Both the position numbers and the translations under genes were made by a program. Positions 34,582-44,500 of a stretch of DNA of 64,000 nt are shown here, in pieces (the first letter of the stretch is position 1; each line of letters opens with the position of its first letter). Below the pieces are notes generated by a model. It was given only the letters and a program-made list of their open reading frames with translations. It did not search any database and was not told the origin of the DNA. Location: contig CALQSB010000009.1 of the NCBI GenBank assembly GCA_943333125.1, positions 1 through 64,000 on the forward strand, in the 5' to 3' direction. Source of the stretch: Chitinophaga pinensis. GTDB taxonomy: Bacteria; Bacteroidota; Bacteroidia; Chitinophagales; Chitinophagaceae.

Positions 34582-35739
34582 TTATTCAGATAGTAAAAAA
34601 TAAATTACAACAAAAGAAGTTATAATAGAAGCAGAAATAAATGCAGTAGTTGAACCCCATTGAAACCAAATAAATCCTGCTAATGAACTGGCAAAAAAGC
34701 TGCAAATACTTTGAAATCCAGTATAAGTACCAATGGCAGTAGCGGTATCTTTTTTGTCGGCAATATTACTGATCCAGGCTTTAGCAATTCCTTCAGTAGC
34801 TGCTGCATAAATGCCGTATAATAAAAACAGGATTACAAACCACCATAACTCTGTAGTAATTCCCATTCCTGCATAAACAACTGAGAAAATAATTAATCCT
34901 GAAATGAAAATATTTTTCATACCCAGTTTATCAGCTATTATGCCTAAAGGAAATGCAAATATTGAATAGATAAGATTATAAAAAATATACAGGCCAATTA
35001 CATAGGTATCACTGACGCCGGATTCTTTTACTTTTAATAATAAAAAAACATCGGAGCTGTTAAATAATGCAAAGACGAGAAGTCCGATTAATAATTTCCG
35101 ATATCGGATATCACTTTGTTTCCAGTAGTTAAGAAAGGAGAAGAAAGAAACTGTTGATTTTTCTTTTGGTGAAGGGTTCTTTTTTTGTTTTAAAAAAAGG
35201 GTTGCCAGTATTGCCAATATTCCAGGTACGAAAGCGATTAAAAAAAGTCCTTTATAATGTGTTGGGTTATAATATAAATATACCAAAGCAAAAGCAGGTC
35301 CAATAACCGCGCCTAATGTATCCATAGAACGATGAAATCCAAATATCTTTCCTTTTGTTGCCGGAGTGGCTTCATCAGACAATAATGCATCTCTTGCTCC
35401 TGTTCTGATTCCTTTTCCCAACCGATCGGTAGTTCTTGAAAAAAACACCCATAAAGGGTAAGTAAAAATGGCGAGCATTGGTTTGGAAATCGCACTGAGT
35501 GTATATCCCAGTCGAACAAACGGAACTCTTTTTCCTGTAGCATCAGATAATTTCCCAAAATACCCTTTGCTCAATCCAGATACTGCTTCGGCTAACCCTT
35601 CCAGTATTCCAATGAAAATTACAGAGAAGCCAATTGTTTTTAAGTAAACCGGCATAACCGGGTAAAGCATTTCACTGGCTGCATCAGTGCATAAACTAAT
35701 GAGAGATAAAATCCATACTGTTCTGGAAATAGATGACAA
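34582..35739 (-). CDS. MFS transporter
   Basis: 385 residues with about eleven to twelve membrane segments. GYFGKLSDATGKRVPF near residue 59 is the MFS loop 2-3 motif; GIIADKLGMKN near 264 is its counterpart in the second half. DRLGKGIRTGARDALLSDEA near 106 resembles a subgroup of putative drug or metabolite exporters. It lies three bases after the stop of the oligopeptidase gene, so the two are probably co-transcribed, which might hint at peptide or amino-acid traffic, but this is inference. Confidence 0.85.
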   Translation of the reverse strand: MSSISRTVWILSLISLCTDAASEMLYPVMPVYLKTIGFSVIFIGILEGLAEAVSGLSKGYFGKLSDATGKRVPFVRLGYTLSAISKPMLAIFTYPLWVFFSRTTDRLGKGIRTGARDALLSDEATPATKGKIFGFHRSMDTLGAVIGPAFALVYLYYNPTHYKGLFLIAFVPGILAILATLFLKQKKNPSPKEKSTVSFFSFLNYWKQSDIRYRKLLIGLLVFALFNSSDVFLLLKVKESGVSDTYVIGLYIFYNLIYSIFAFPLGIIADKLGMKNIFISGLIIFSVVYAGMGITTELWWFVILFLLYGIYAAATEGIAKAWISNIADKKDTATAIGTYTGFQSICSFFASSLAGFIWFQWGSTTAFISASIITSFVVIYFLLSE

Positions 35740-35742
35740 GGG

Positions 35743-37872
35743 TTATTTATTGATACCTTCCAAAGTTAAGAGGAAAGTGTAGTTTAAGGCAACATCTTTC
35801 AAATAATCAAATCTCCCGCTGGCGCCACCATGTCCGAAATTCATATTCGTATGCAGCAACAATAAATGATTATCTTTTTTCATAGCCCTTAATTTTGCCA
35901 CCCATTTCTGCGGCTCAAAGTATTGCACCTGACTATCATACAATCCTGTTGAGACAAGCATATTGGGATAATTAATGGCTTTTACATTTTCATAAGGATT
36001 ATAGCTGTTCATGTAGTCATAATATTCTTTTTTATTCGGATTGCCCCATTCATCAAATTCATTGGTTGTTAAGGGGATATTTTCATCCATCATGGTATTG
36101 ATCACATCTACAAAAGGAACTTCTGCAATGATGCCGTTCCAGAGATCAGGCGCCATGGTGGTTACAGCCCCCATTAGTAATCCACCTGCACTTCTGCCCA
36201 TAGCATAAAGATGTGTTGAACTTGTATATTTTTCATTAATTAAATACTCGGCACAATCAATGAAATCATAAAAACTATTTTTCTTTTTCAGCAACTTACC
36301 GTCTTCATACCATTTCCTTCCCATTTCCTGCCCGCCTCTGATATGCGCGATGGCGAAACAAAAACCACGATTCAGCAAACTCAATCTTGAGCTCGAAAAT
36401 GAAGCTTCGGTAGAATAACCATAACTGCCATAACCATAAAGCAGTAGTGGCGCATTGCCATTTTTATTGAAACCGTTTTTGTAAATAATTGACACCGGAA
36501 CCTGAACACCATCTCTTACTGTTACTAAAATTCTTTCGGTAGTATATTCAGCAGGGTTGTAACCACCTTGTATTTCCTGCTTTTTTAAAATGCTTCTTTT
36601 GTGACTGGCTAGGTTATATTCAAAAACTGTATTGGGTGTTTTTAATGAGCTGTAATTAAATCGGAAAAAATTGTTGTTGTAATCAGGACTATTAATCATT
36701 GATAAAGAGCAATCATCTTCATCCGTTTCGACTTTATGTTCAGATTTATCTATGAGATTTTTGATCACCAGTTGTTCGTATCCTTTTTCTCTTTCCTGTA
36801 AAACAATGTAGTTGTTGAATTCTTCCACATTTTCTATCAGTACATTTTCATTATGTTGAATGAAATCATTCCAGTTGACAGCCAGTGTTTTGTTCAAACC
36901 GCATTCCATCAATTTGAAATTTGAAGCGCCGTCTTTGTTTGTCAAAATAAAAAACTTATCCGCAATACAAAAAACATTGTACAATACATTTTTCATTCGG
37001 GGTTGAAAGCATTTGAAAGTATCATCGGATTTGTTTGCTTCAATGAGATGGTATTCTGAAGACAATGTTCCTTCTGATTTGATTAATATGTATCGGTTGT
37101 TTTTGCTTTTAAAAACTGAGATGTAATTGCTGTTGTCTTTTTCATCATATACAACAACATCTTTTTGCTGAGCTTCACCTAAATGATGTCTTTTTATTTT
37201 TTCACTCAGTAAGGTCAGTTGATTATTGGCTGTATAGAAAATAGTTTTATTGTCATTCGCCCAGCAAGGATCGCCTCCGGTGCCATCTATTTTATCATTC
37301 AGGATTTTACCTGTTGTTAAGTCTTTTATGTAAATGCTGTATTGTAACCTGCTGATTTCATCAACTGCAAAAGCAAGCAAACGATTGTCTTCGCTAACAT
37401 CCATACCAGTTACATTATAGTATGGATGTCCGATGGCCATTTGGTCTACATCCAATAAAATTTCTTCTTTCGCTTTAAGACTTTCTTTTTTTCTGCAGTA
37501 TTTAAAATATTGATTTCCGGGTTCGGTACGATGATAGTAGTAATAACCATTTTTATATACAGGTACATCTTCATCTTTTTCTTTGATTCTGGATTTCATT
37601 TCATTAAACAATTGATTCTGAAAAGTAGCAGTGTTGCTCATTACTTTTTCCAGATAATTATTTTCAGCTTTTAGATTTTCTACAACTAGATTGCTATCAG
37701 GCCCTTTACCAAAATAATCATACATCCAGAAATAAGGATCGGCAATGCTGTCGTTATGAATTACACGCCAGTGGGATTTTTTTTCTGCAACAGGAGGTGT
37801 GACTCTATTAAATTGTGCAAAAGAAAAAATGGGAAGAATGGCAACAGTTAAAATGAAATATAATTTTCTCAT
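35743..37872 (-). CDS. Exported S9-family oligopeptidase (oligopeptidase B-like)
   Basis: Serine oligopeptidase that cuts short peptides. 709 residues with a signal peptide (MRKLYFILTVAILPIFSFAQ), so it acts in the periplasm. The N-terminal seven-bladed propeller (about 60-420) precedes an alpha/beta hydrolase domain. Catalytic Ser is in MGRSAGGLLMGA, Asp in STGLYDSQV and His in NFGHGGASGRFD. The HIRGGQEMGRKWYEDGK phrase is characteristic of oligopeptidase B/prolyl oligopeptidase. Cleavage preference (basic residues for PtrB) is assumed from similarity. Confidence 0.93.
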   Translation of the reverse strand: MRKLYFILTVAILPIFSFAQFNRVTPPVAEKKSHWRVIHNDSIADPYFWMYDYFGKGPDSNLVVENLKAENNYLEKVMSNTATFQNQLFNEMKSRIKEKDEDVPVYKNGYYYYHRTEPGNQYFKYCRKKESLKAKEEILLDVDQMAIGHPYYNVTGMDVSEDNRLLAFAVDEISRLQYSIYIKDLTTGKILNDKIDGTGGDPCWANDNKTIFYTANNQLTLLSEKIKRHHLGEAQQKDVVVYDEKDNSNYISVFKSKNNRYILIKSEGTLSSEYHLIEANKSDDTFKCFQPRMKNVLYNVFCIADKFFILTNKDGASNFKLMECGLNKTLAVNWNDFIQHNENVLIENVEEFNNYIVLQEREKGYEQLVIKNLIDKSEHKVETDEDDCSLSMINSPDYNNNFFRFNYSSLKTPNTVFEYNLASHKRSILKKQEIQGGYNPAEYTTERILVTVRDGVQVPVSIIYKNGFNKNGNAPLLLYGYGSYGYSTEASFSSSRLSLLNRGFCFAIAHIRGGQEMGRKWYEDGKLLKKKNSFYDFIDCAEYLINEKYTSSTHLYAMGRSAGGLLMGAVTTMAPDLWNGIIAEVPFVDVINTMMDENIPLTTNEFDEWGNPNKKEYYDYMNSYNPYENVKAINYPNMLVSTGLYDSQVQYFEPQKWVAKLRAMKKDNHLLLLHTNMNFGHGGASGRFDYLKDVALNYTFLLTLEGINK

Positions 37873-38067
37873 AAAAAGAATTTATTAAAATTACTGTTTT
37901 AAAAATACAACAACTCTTCTTCTTTTGAAAAATCAAAGATTATGAAAACAAAAAAAGCAAGTCAATAGGATTTGGTCGTAAGGCGGATGTAATAGATGAA
38001 AATTATTTGATGAGAAAGAATTTATCTTTAGTTTGTTACTTCATTTTAATAATAATAAAAAACTAAA

Positions 38068-39105
38068 TCACTTTTTATTCCCAGTTCGATTCAGGAATTT
38101 AACGGAATGGTCTAATGCAACATTACCAGCTTCGTTGTCGAGGTTAAACTGATATTCGTGAGGAAGACCAGGAGTATAATCTACAGGGAAAAACAGGGTA
38201 TCTACTTCAACTCCTTCACGCTGAAGTTTACTCACAAAATTATGCGACTGAGAAGAAAGCGGATCTTTATTTCCAACCGAAATAAATGTTGCAGGAAAAC
38301 TTCCGGTGACGTAATTAATAACAGAAGCAGAAGCGAATTTAGGATCGGTCATAAAGTTTTTTGTACCACTGTAGTCCCAGAGTATGGTTTTAAGAAATTT
38401 TCCGAATTCGCCTTCGAGACTTATATTTTGTGCGTCATAAGGCCCGCAATAAAGAATAACGCCAGCAAGATTAGAACGTAAAATCGAAGGCTGTATGTCC
38501 AATAGCTGAGCATAAGATTCTGTACTGATGATATTCGCTTCCTGCGCAGCAATATGCGAACCACCCGAATCTCCGGCCAGAAAAAAAGCGGAAGTATCAA
38601 TATGCAATCTCTCTGCATTTGTCAGTAAATATTTCAAAGCGGCATTCAACTGACGTACAGGTGTAGGATATTTCTTTTTAGGCGCAATGGAATAGTCAAT
38701 AGAGATTACAACAAATCCTTTATCAGCTAAAATTTTACAGTAGTTTGAAAGCTGGCCTTTATTTCCAGAAATCCATGCACCACCATGAGTCCATACAATG
38801 GTTTTAAGTTTGGTTTCTGTATTTGAAATCGATGATGGATAATATACATCAAGATATGCATCAGAGTCATTAACGTCGTAATGTTCATTTAATAAAGAAG
38901 TTAAACCAGCTGGCACATGTTTAACGAGGGCTTCATTTACTTTTGCTGCATTTTTTTTAAAACCCTTACGAATAAGCATTGTAGCAGCCCATGGACTGAT
39001 ATTTAAAGAGATACAACTAGCAATTCCAATGATTACAATGCCAATCAAAGAAATAAAAATAGTTCGCTTGTATTTCGGATTACGATGAAATTTAATAGCC
39101 GGCAT
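38068..39105 (-). CDS. Alpha/beta hydrolase, HSL/BD-FAE-type esterase with N-terminal membrane anchor
   Basis: 345 residues. One membrane segment at about 14-36, then an esterase fold: oxyanion HGGAWISG near residue 117, nucleophile Ser in LAGDSGGSHIA near 180, acid in SVGNKDPLSS near 293 and His in GLPHEYQF near 325. The HGG plus GDSGG combination is that of the hormone-sensitive lipase / kynurenine formamidase-like group. Substrate unknown. A perfect -7 element lies 61 bases upstream. The 195-base gap after it, to the oligopeptidase start at 37872, shows no gene. Confidence 0.85.
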   Translation of the reverse strand: MPAIKFHRNPKYKRTIFISLIGIVIIGIASCISLNISPWAATMLIRKGFKKNAAKVNEALVKHVPAGLTSLLNEHYDVNDSDAYLDVYYPSSISNTETKLKTIVWTHGGAWISGNKGQLSNYCKILADKGFVVISIDYSIAPKKKYPTPVRQLNAALKYLLTNAERLHIDTSAFFLAGDSGGSHIAAQEANIISTESYAQLLDIQPSILRSNLAGVILYCGPYDAQNISLEGEFGKFLKTILWDYSGTKNFMTDPKFASASVINYVTGSFPATFISVGNKDPLSSQSHNFVSKLQREGVEVDTLFFPVDYTPGLPHEYQFNLDNEAGNVALDHSVKFLNRTGNKK

Positions 39106-39166
39106 TTTGATTTTGATTTATAGATTTCAAATCTCTATTTGATCTTACTAAAAATGTAAAGATTTA

Positions 39167-39174
39167 CAAATTTA
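39167..39174 (-). promoter_or_regulatory. Putative -7 element (TAAATTTG) for the esterase gene
   Basis: Perfect TAnnTTTG on the minus strand in the spacer between the adenylate cyclase and the esterase. No strong -33 partner was identified. Confidence 0.35.
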
Positions 39175-39233
39175 CAATAAATATATAGTAATTCAAATCT
39201 ACAGGAAAGGCAAATTATTTAAACTTAAATGAA

Positions 39234-41093
39234 TTAATTATTTCTCGATAAAATATTTTGCTGATCAAGCGCATCAACAAAATACATATCAATTTCTCCT
39301 TTGTTCTTAGCCATTATTTTACCGCGATGAAAACAATTGAATTCGTTTTTTACTAATTCGTAAGTATTGCCACTGATATTTATTTTTCCGGACTCACCAC
39401 TGCTTTCCATTCTTGATGCAATGTTTACGGTGTCTCCCCATATATCATAAGCGAATTTTTTAAATCCTACAACTCCTGCCACCACCGGTCCAGTGTGAAT
39501 GCCAATTCTCAATTCGAAAGTTGGTTTCCTAGAAAGTTTCTTCTGTTGTAAATGCATTTTCATGTATTGCTGAATTTCTAAAGCTGCATTAATTATTCCT
39601 ATGGCATGAGTTTTATTTGGAACAGGTAAGCCGCTTGCGCACATATAAGAATCGCCTATTGTTTTTATTTTTTCAATAGAATGTCTGCCAATAATTTCAT
39701 CAAAAGCCTTAAAACACCGGTCTATTTCTGCAACCAGCTCAGTAGGCAAAAGTTTTTCTGAAATTTGAGTAAACCCTACAAAATCGGTAAACATTACAGT
39801 TACCGATTCAAAGTGCTTTGCCTGAGTTTTTCCATACAACTTGAGTTCTTCGGCTATTTCATGAGGCAAAATATTTAGCAATAAGTAATCAGATTTTTCT
39901 TTTTCAATTTCTAAAAGTTCTTTTTGTTTTTTAATGATTACATTTTCATTTCTTATCTGTTCGGATTCAAAAAAATGTTTTATGTTTTTAATTCTTCTCG
40001 AATTGTCTTCTACTGTTAACTTAGAGAAAAGATCGTGATATGTTTTAAAGTGATCAATAACTTTATTCAATCGTTTTTTACTCTCATATATTTCCGATAA
40101 AAGCAAATGAATTCTAGATGTTTTTAAATAGACATTTATTTTAGCAGCAAGAGTTAGTCCTTTATTTAAAACTTCAACAGCTTTATCCAGATTGGATAGT
40201 TTGATATAAATTTCACCCAATTTTATACAACTGGTAATGGCGCCTCCAATCAGCTCATTTTCTTGCCTTAAAATCAAAGCCCGGCAATGATAGTCTTCAG
40301 CAATATCATATTGATCTGAAGCAGCGTAAAAAATTCCTAGTTCGCTGAACGAATTGCAAGTTGATTTTACATGATTATTTTTTTCTGAAATTTCTAATGC
40401 TTTAATAAAATGACCTTTAGCTTGAGTGAAATCTCCCTGTTTCAAAAGTATTTTACCTAACCCGTGCAAGGCATAAACTTCCCAGTAAAAACTGTTGTTT
40501 TTTAAGGTATGAATATAATTGACACTGAAGAATGCATAAACTTCACAATTGAAACTGTGATAATTTCTCGAAATTTTCAGCATCTCACCAAAAAGTATAT
40601 AAGCAGATTCTAAATCATTTAATTCGTAGTAGCAAGCACCCATATCATTTTTACACGCCAATAGTCGAAATTGAAGATATTCTGTTGTTTTTAATTCTTC
40701 CTGAGAAATTAAAAGAACTTTTAAAGCCAGGTCGAAATTTCCAATACTTCTGTAAATAGTTCCTTGCATACCCATGCTTATTGCTGCACCTTCTAAATCT
40801 TCAATTTCTAAAAAAATAATATAAGATTCAGTTCCTTTTTTTAAAGCTAATTCATAATTTTCCTGATGCAATAAATGAAATGCGTAAATCAGTTTCGAAT
40901 AGCCGAGTAAATGTTTTTTTTCAAAAGCGTTCTTTTCTGCAAAAGCTTCTAATTTATTAACTAGCTGAAATTGATCACTTTTCTTTAAATAGTTAAGTGT
41001 TTCTATAATTGAAACACAATACTGCTTAACCATTAATGGCGAACTGCTTTCTAATTCCTGAAAATGATTACTTATTTCATTTAGTATAGTCAT
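39234..41093 (-). CDS. Class III adenylate/guanylate cyclase with TPR sensor region
   Basis: 619 residues, no signal peptide or membrane segment. Residues about 60-350 are TPR-like helical repeats, 375-415 form a coiled-coil linker, and 425-600 are the cyclase catalytic domain. Metal-binding Asp residues are D437 (MFTDFVGFT) and D481 (TIGDSY). A Lys at 475-477 and D550 (AYDIWGDT) are the adenine-selecting pair, and N557 and R561 stabilise the transition state, so an active adenylate cyclase is expected. The TPR region probably senses a protein partner. No downstream cAMP receptor is visible in the window. Confidence 0.92.
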   Translation of the reverse strand: MTILNEISNHFQELESSSPLMVKQYCVSIIETLNYLKKSDQFQLVNKLEAFAEKNAFEKKHLLGYSKLIYAFHLLHQENYELALKKGTESYIIFLEIEDLEGAAISMGMQGTIYRSIGNFDLALKVLLISQEELKTTEYLQFRLLACKNDMGACYYELNDLESAYILFGEMLKISRNYHSFNCEVYAFFSVNYIHTLKNNSFYWEVYALHGLGKILLKQGDFTQAKGHFIKALEISEKNNHVKSTCNSFSELGIFYAASDQYDIAEDYHCRALILRQENELIGGAITSCIKLGEIYIKLSNLDKAVEVLNKGLTLAAKINVYLKTSRIHLLLSEIYESKKRLNKVIDHFKTYHDLFSKLTVEDNSRRIKNIKHFFESEQIRNENVIIKKQKELLEIEKEKSDYLLLNILPHEIAEELKLYGKTQAKHFESVTVMFTDFVGFTQISEKLLPTELVAEIDRCFKAFDEIIGRHSIEKIKTIGDSYMCASGLPVPNKTHAIGIINAALEIQQYMKMHLQQKKLSRKPTFELRIGIHTGPVVAGVVGFKKFAYDIWGDTVNIASRMESSGESGKINISGNTYELVKNEFNCFHRGKIMAKNKGEIDMYFVDALDQQNILSRNN

Positions 41094-41226
41094 TTGTATT
41101 TTCCAGGTCAGAATATTTGGTATGAAAAAATTAATTTAACAAATGAATATACGTTTATTTATCGCGGATCTTGAACTTTAAATCTTTTATAAAAAAAATG
41201 CGACAAAAGACAAACATTAGATTGGC

Positions 41227-41267
41227 ATTTTGATCTCCACATGATTTACTATGTTTTCGATCAAAAT
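41227..41267. other. 9-bp inverted repeat in the 272-base spacer upstream of the cyclase
   Basis: ATTTTGATC and GATCAAAAT flank 23 bases. The spacer holds no gene. The repeat is about 134 bases upstream of the cyclase start and 100 bases past the DUF1003 stop; it has no T-run, so an operator-like role is as likely as a terminator. Confidence 0.35.
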
Positions 41268-41365
41268 ATGAGACCAACTGCTTGTCGTTATTTCCTTTTT
41301 ACGAACACTATGATTCCAGCTGAAAAACGCCGCCTCAAGTAGAAATATTTAATAAGTAGATTTTT

Positions 41366-41905
41366 TTATCTTGTATTAAGTTTGGCTTCAATGTTTTTGA
41401 GCATCTCTAATTGTCTTGCCTGACTTTCAAATAGAATTTTTATTTGTTCTTCAATTAGTAAGTCTATTTTCTGATGTAAGCTTCTGACTTGCATTTCGGC
41501 TTTCAGATTAATAAGGTAATCATTTTCGCTTCTCATTCTGTCTTTTTCTTCTTTACGATTCTGACTCATCATAATAATTGGCGCCTGCAATGCAGCAATA
41601 CCAGATAACACCAGATTCATCAGTATAAAAGGGTAGGGGTCGAACTCTAATTTTTTGGGTGTTAATGTATTGAATAATACCCATACAAGAAGTAAAAGAG
41701 AAAACATGATGATGAAATACCAACTACCACCAAAGCTTGCCACTTTATCTGAAATAGTCTGCCCCTTACTTAAAATTTCTTTAGGCTGATGTAATAAATT
41801 ATCAACAATCAGCTTTTCTTCATCAATTGCCTGTTGAACAATTTTTTGCAATTTTTTCAATTGATCATCACCAGATTTAAGCAGATCTTCAGTTTCAGTA
41901 TTCAT
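41366..41905 (-). CDS. DUF1003 membrane protein
   Basis: 179 residues: a helical N-terminus, two membrane segments at about 67-115 and a long charged coiled-coil tail. DUF1003 signatures are clear: GSWYFIIMFSLLLLVWVLFN, then FDPYPFILMNLVLSGIAALQAPIIMMSQNR and KDRMRSENDYLINLKAE. The function of the family is not established. It follows a small membrane protein gene by ten bases, so the two probably form an operon. Confidence 0.9.
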   Translation of the reverse strand: MNTETEDLLKSGDDQLKKLQKIVQQAIDEEKLIVDNLLHQPKEILSKGQTISDKVASFGGSWYFIIMFSLLLLVWVLFNTLTPKKLEFDPYPFILMNLVLSGIAALQAPIIMMSQNRKEEKDRMRSENDYLINLKAEMQVRSLHQKIDLLIEEQIKILFESQARQLEMLKNIEAKLNTR

Positions 41906-41915
41906 AGCGGGAAAT

Positions 41916-42215
41916 TTAATTTATTAAATTGAAGGTTATTAGTATTAAAACGATAAGTATGCCGAATAATGCAGAAACAAAAAACCAATCGGCAATCTTC
42001 TCAAGATATTTTTCTCTTTTAGGATTGGTGGTTTTTAATGAAAAGAAAGAAAGCAAACAACAGCAGATTAACAGCAACGCAATTATTGAAGTAAATTCAT
42101 CTATAATGCTCGTTTCACTAAAATTAGAAATATGCAATGATGTAATTACAAAAAGACAAAATCCCAAAAGATTGGTTGCCGTTCCTAAAATATGCTGAGA
42201 TGTGTTATTTGACAT
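41916..42215 (-). CDS. Small three-helix membrane protein of unknown function
   Basis: 99 residues with three hydrophobic segments (about 8-28, 36-55 and 75-97) separated by short loops, one basic (TTNPKREKYLEK). Not recognised as a known family; the pattern is common beside DUF1003 genes in this phylum, but that is a recollection, not a search. Start ATG at 42215. The 201 bases upstream show no further gene. Confidence 0.6.
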   Translation of the reverse strand: MSNNTSQHILGTATNLLGFCLFVITSLHISNFSETSIIDEFTSIIALLLICCCLLSFFSLKTTNPKREKYLEKIADWFFVSALFGILIVLILITFNLIN

Positions 42216-42416
42216 TTGTCAAATGTAAAAATTCAATATGAATTCCGAATATTTATTTGTTACTTAATTTCTATATCACCAAATCAAATAATTGTAATCA
42301 TTGTTTATTTAAAATATGGGACAGAAAGAAATAATCTCAATATTTTCAGAAACTGAAGCGTTATTCAATTATGAATTTTGGTATGATAATTTTGGCAGAT
42401 AGTGGATTAAAATGGA

Positions 42417-42836
42417 TTAATTGGATTTAGTCCAGGTTTCGGTATGATTGAAAAGGCCCCAGTAGCCACGTACTTTAAGATTATTGTTGTCGTCAAGCCA
42501 TAATTTGCAACTAAATGATTTGCCAGATTTAGGATCGTAAGCGGTTCCTCCTTTCCATTCATTATTTTGAAAAGCTAAATCTTTAAGTACCGTTAACCCC
42601 ATTATTGGTTGCCCTTGTTTGGTTTTATCATTGTTTTCTGTGTCTTTTAATGGAATGCCATTTGCATCAGCTGGATTTTTTAACCAGTTAATGTTTCCAA
42701 AATATTTTCCATCACGTTCAAAGATTTCGGTCACCGCTTGTTTGTCTTGAGAAAGCCATTTGCCAACAATTTGATTTTGTGCATAGGAAGGCGTTACAAA
42801 AAAAGCAAACAAAAAAACCGTTAAGATGATACGCAT
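42417..42836 (-). CDS. DUF2147 exported small protein
   Basis: 139 residues from ATG 42836; the upstream frame start would add twelve non-signal residues. Signal peptide MRIILTVFLFAFFVTPSYAQ, then the DUF2147 domain opening IVGKWLSQDKQAVTEIFERDGKYFG with DPKSGKSFSCKLWL and LKVRGYWGLFNHTETW at the end, the family hallmarks. Likely a periplasmic beta-barrel related to lipocalin-like folds. A perfect -7 element lies 33 bases upstream. Confidence 0.9.
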   Translation of the reverse strand: MRIILTVFLFAFFVTPSYAQNQIVGKWLSQDKQAVTEIFERDGKYFGNINWLKNPADANGIPLKDTENNDKTKQGQPIMGLTVLKDLAFQNNEWKGGTAYDPKSGKSFSCKLWLDDNNNLKVRGYWGLFNHTETWTKSN

Positions 42837-42869
42837 AAAAATTGGAGTTAAATGAATTGATTCATTCAG

Positions 42870-42877
42870 CAAATATA
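42870..42877 (-). promoter_or_regulatory. Putative -7 element (TATATTTG) for the DUF2147 gene
   Basis: Perfect TAnnTTTG on the minus strand, 33 bases before the ATG at 42836. Confidence 0.4.
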
Positions 42878-42890
42878 AAACCTTAATAAT

Positions 42891-43271
42891 TTATTTTTTC
42901 AATTCAAGCATATCTTTTTTACTGATACTGTCGAGTTGGTAATAAAATTTATTTAAAAAATCCGCTCCATATTTTGCATCTAAATATTTTTCTACTTCTT
43001 GATTATACTTGTTTGTCCCGTTGATCAATTCTTTAGTAACCATACAGTTTAAAAAACTGAATTCAAATCCATATTTTTTTGCACGCAGCTGAGTTTCTTC
43101 AGGTCTGAATGGCTTTCCATAAACAATGATTTGGATTTTACCATTACTGATATCTTGACGGGCAGTTATAAAATTATAAGGGGTAAAAAATCCAAATGAA
43201 AAATATAGCCACCATAATATTCCGGCAAGAACGATTACACTGGAAAGACTAAAAATAATTTTTCTTTTCAA
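42891..43271 (-). CDS. Small membrane-anchored protein of unknown function (TTG start)
   Basis: 126 residues starting at a TTG; no in-frame ATG is present upstream before the acyltransferase stop. One N-terminal membrane segment (about 5-27), then a soluble region with ISNGKIQIIVYGKPFRPEE and NGTNKYNQEVEKYLDAKYG. Not recognised. Its second half is present again, decayed, at 44501-44652, which shows that this gene and the upstream acyltransferase were once duplicated together. Confidence 0.6.
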   Translation of the reverse strand: MKRKIIFSLSSVIVLAGILWWLYFSFGFFTPYNFITARQDISNGKIQIIVYGKPFRPEETQLRAKKYGFEFSFLNCMVTKELINGTNKYNQEVEKYLDAKYGADFLNKFYYQLDSISKKDMLELKK

Positions 43272-43318
43272 TTTTATTTTTATTTTAGAAAAACTGACAG
43301 ATTAGATGGTCAGTTAAA

Positions 43319-44431
43319 TTATGAAGAAAATTTTGTTGCCGAACTTTTTACTACTTCAAATCTTTTCTTAAACTTCAGAAAATGTTTTTCAAAATAAGTA
43401 TAAGATAAAAAAGAAATTAAAACAGTTGTTAGAATTATAATAGTATAAACCGCCAGATATTTTAACGGATTGCTATTTGGAATTTGATTTAAAAATTTAG
43501 AAAATAAAAAAATAACCAGCGGGTGAATTACATAGATTCCGTAAGATATTTTGCCTAGGAAATCAAAAAAACGATTCTCCAGATTGACTATTCTATTTTT
43601 TATATTTATTTGTCCAATGATCAGGCACAATGCAACGATTGAAATAATTTCCTCATCAATTATGGTGGCGATATGAAATTTATTTATTGCAGCAAAAAAA
43701 ATAATAATCCAGCAAGCGGTTTGCATTAGTTTATTGTCAGTAATCTTCATAAAAAGATAATTTTTTTCCTTGTATAAAATGGCTCCGGCTCCCCCTAGCA
43801 TCATACAGTGAAATCTGGTAACCTGAATAGCTTGTTCTAAAATAGTATTGGGATAGAAAATGTGAAGTGACAATTTTAAAACCACCACAACAATTATATA
43901 CGAGATTGCTATTTTTAAAATCGAATTTGTTTTTTTATTTACCCAAGGCCAGAATAAATAAAATTGTTCCTCTACACCTAAAGACCAATAATGGCTTAAA
44001 AAAGGAAGGGTATTCCCTAAAATAAATGGAATGTTTGCTGCATAAAAAAGGTATAATAATAAGGAGTTTGATTTGAATGCTAATCCAAAAGCAAATATTG
44101 TTAAAAGGGCAACCAAGAGATATAAGTAATATAATGGCCAGATTCTGAGCATCCTTCTTAAGTAAAACTTTTTGATATCAATAGTATGTATCTCTTTTTC
44201 TACTTGAAGAAGATATGTTATTAAGAATCCGCTTAAAACAAAAAAAATACTTACCCCATAACTCGCCAGGCTGAGTCCTAATGGATTGCCATCTTTTAAT
44301 GCGCCAAAAATAAGAGGATTTAAATTAAATTCTTTTAATGCAAGTGTAATATGAGAGATCACAACAGCAATCGCAGCAATTGCTCTTAGGCCATTTAAGC
44401 CTGGAAAGTAAACGATTTTGCTTGAATTCAT
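43319..44431 (-). CDS. Acyltransferase 3 family (OafA/YrhL-like) membrane protein
   Basis: 370 residues with ten or so membrane segments. The family start LNGLRAIAAIAVVISHIT is at about residues 8-25, with the conserved Arg and His; FFVLSGFLITYLL is near 59-71 and SHYWSLGVEEQFYLFWP near 145-161. Such proteins O-acetylate surface sugars or lipids. No polysaccharide cluster surrounds it, so the target is unknown. A decayed duplicate of its 3' end follows upstream at about 44653-44857. Confidence 0.9.
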   Translation of the reverse strand: MNSSKIVYFPGLNGLRAIAAIAVVISHITLALKEFNLNPLIFGALKDGNPLGLSLASYGVSIFFVLSGFLITYLLQVEKEIHTIDIKKFYLRRMLRIWPLYYLYLLVALLTIFAFGLAFKSNSLLLYLFYAANIPFILGNTLPFLSHYWSLGVEEQFYLFWPWVNKKTNSILKIAISYIIVVVVLKLSLHIFYPNTILEQAIQVTRFHCMMLGGAGAILYKEKNYLFMKITDNKLMQTACWIIIFFAAINKFHIATIIDEEIISIVALCLIIGQINIKNRIVNLENRFFDFLGKISYGIYVIHPLVIFLFSKFLNQIPNSNPLKYLAVYTIIILTTVLISFLSYTYFEKHFLKFKKRFEVVKSSATKFSS

Positions 44432-44500
44432 TTAATGCAGGTTGTATGAATAGTAATTTAGTAAATAAAATATTATGCACTAGATTCAAAATCTCTTTTT

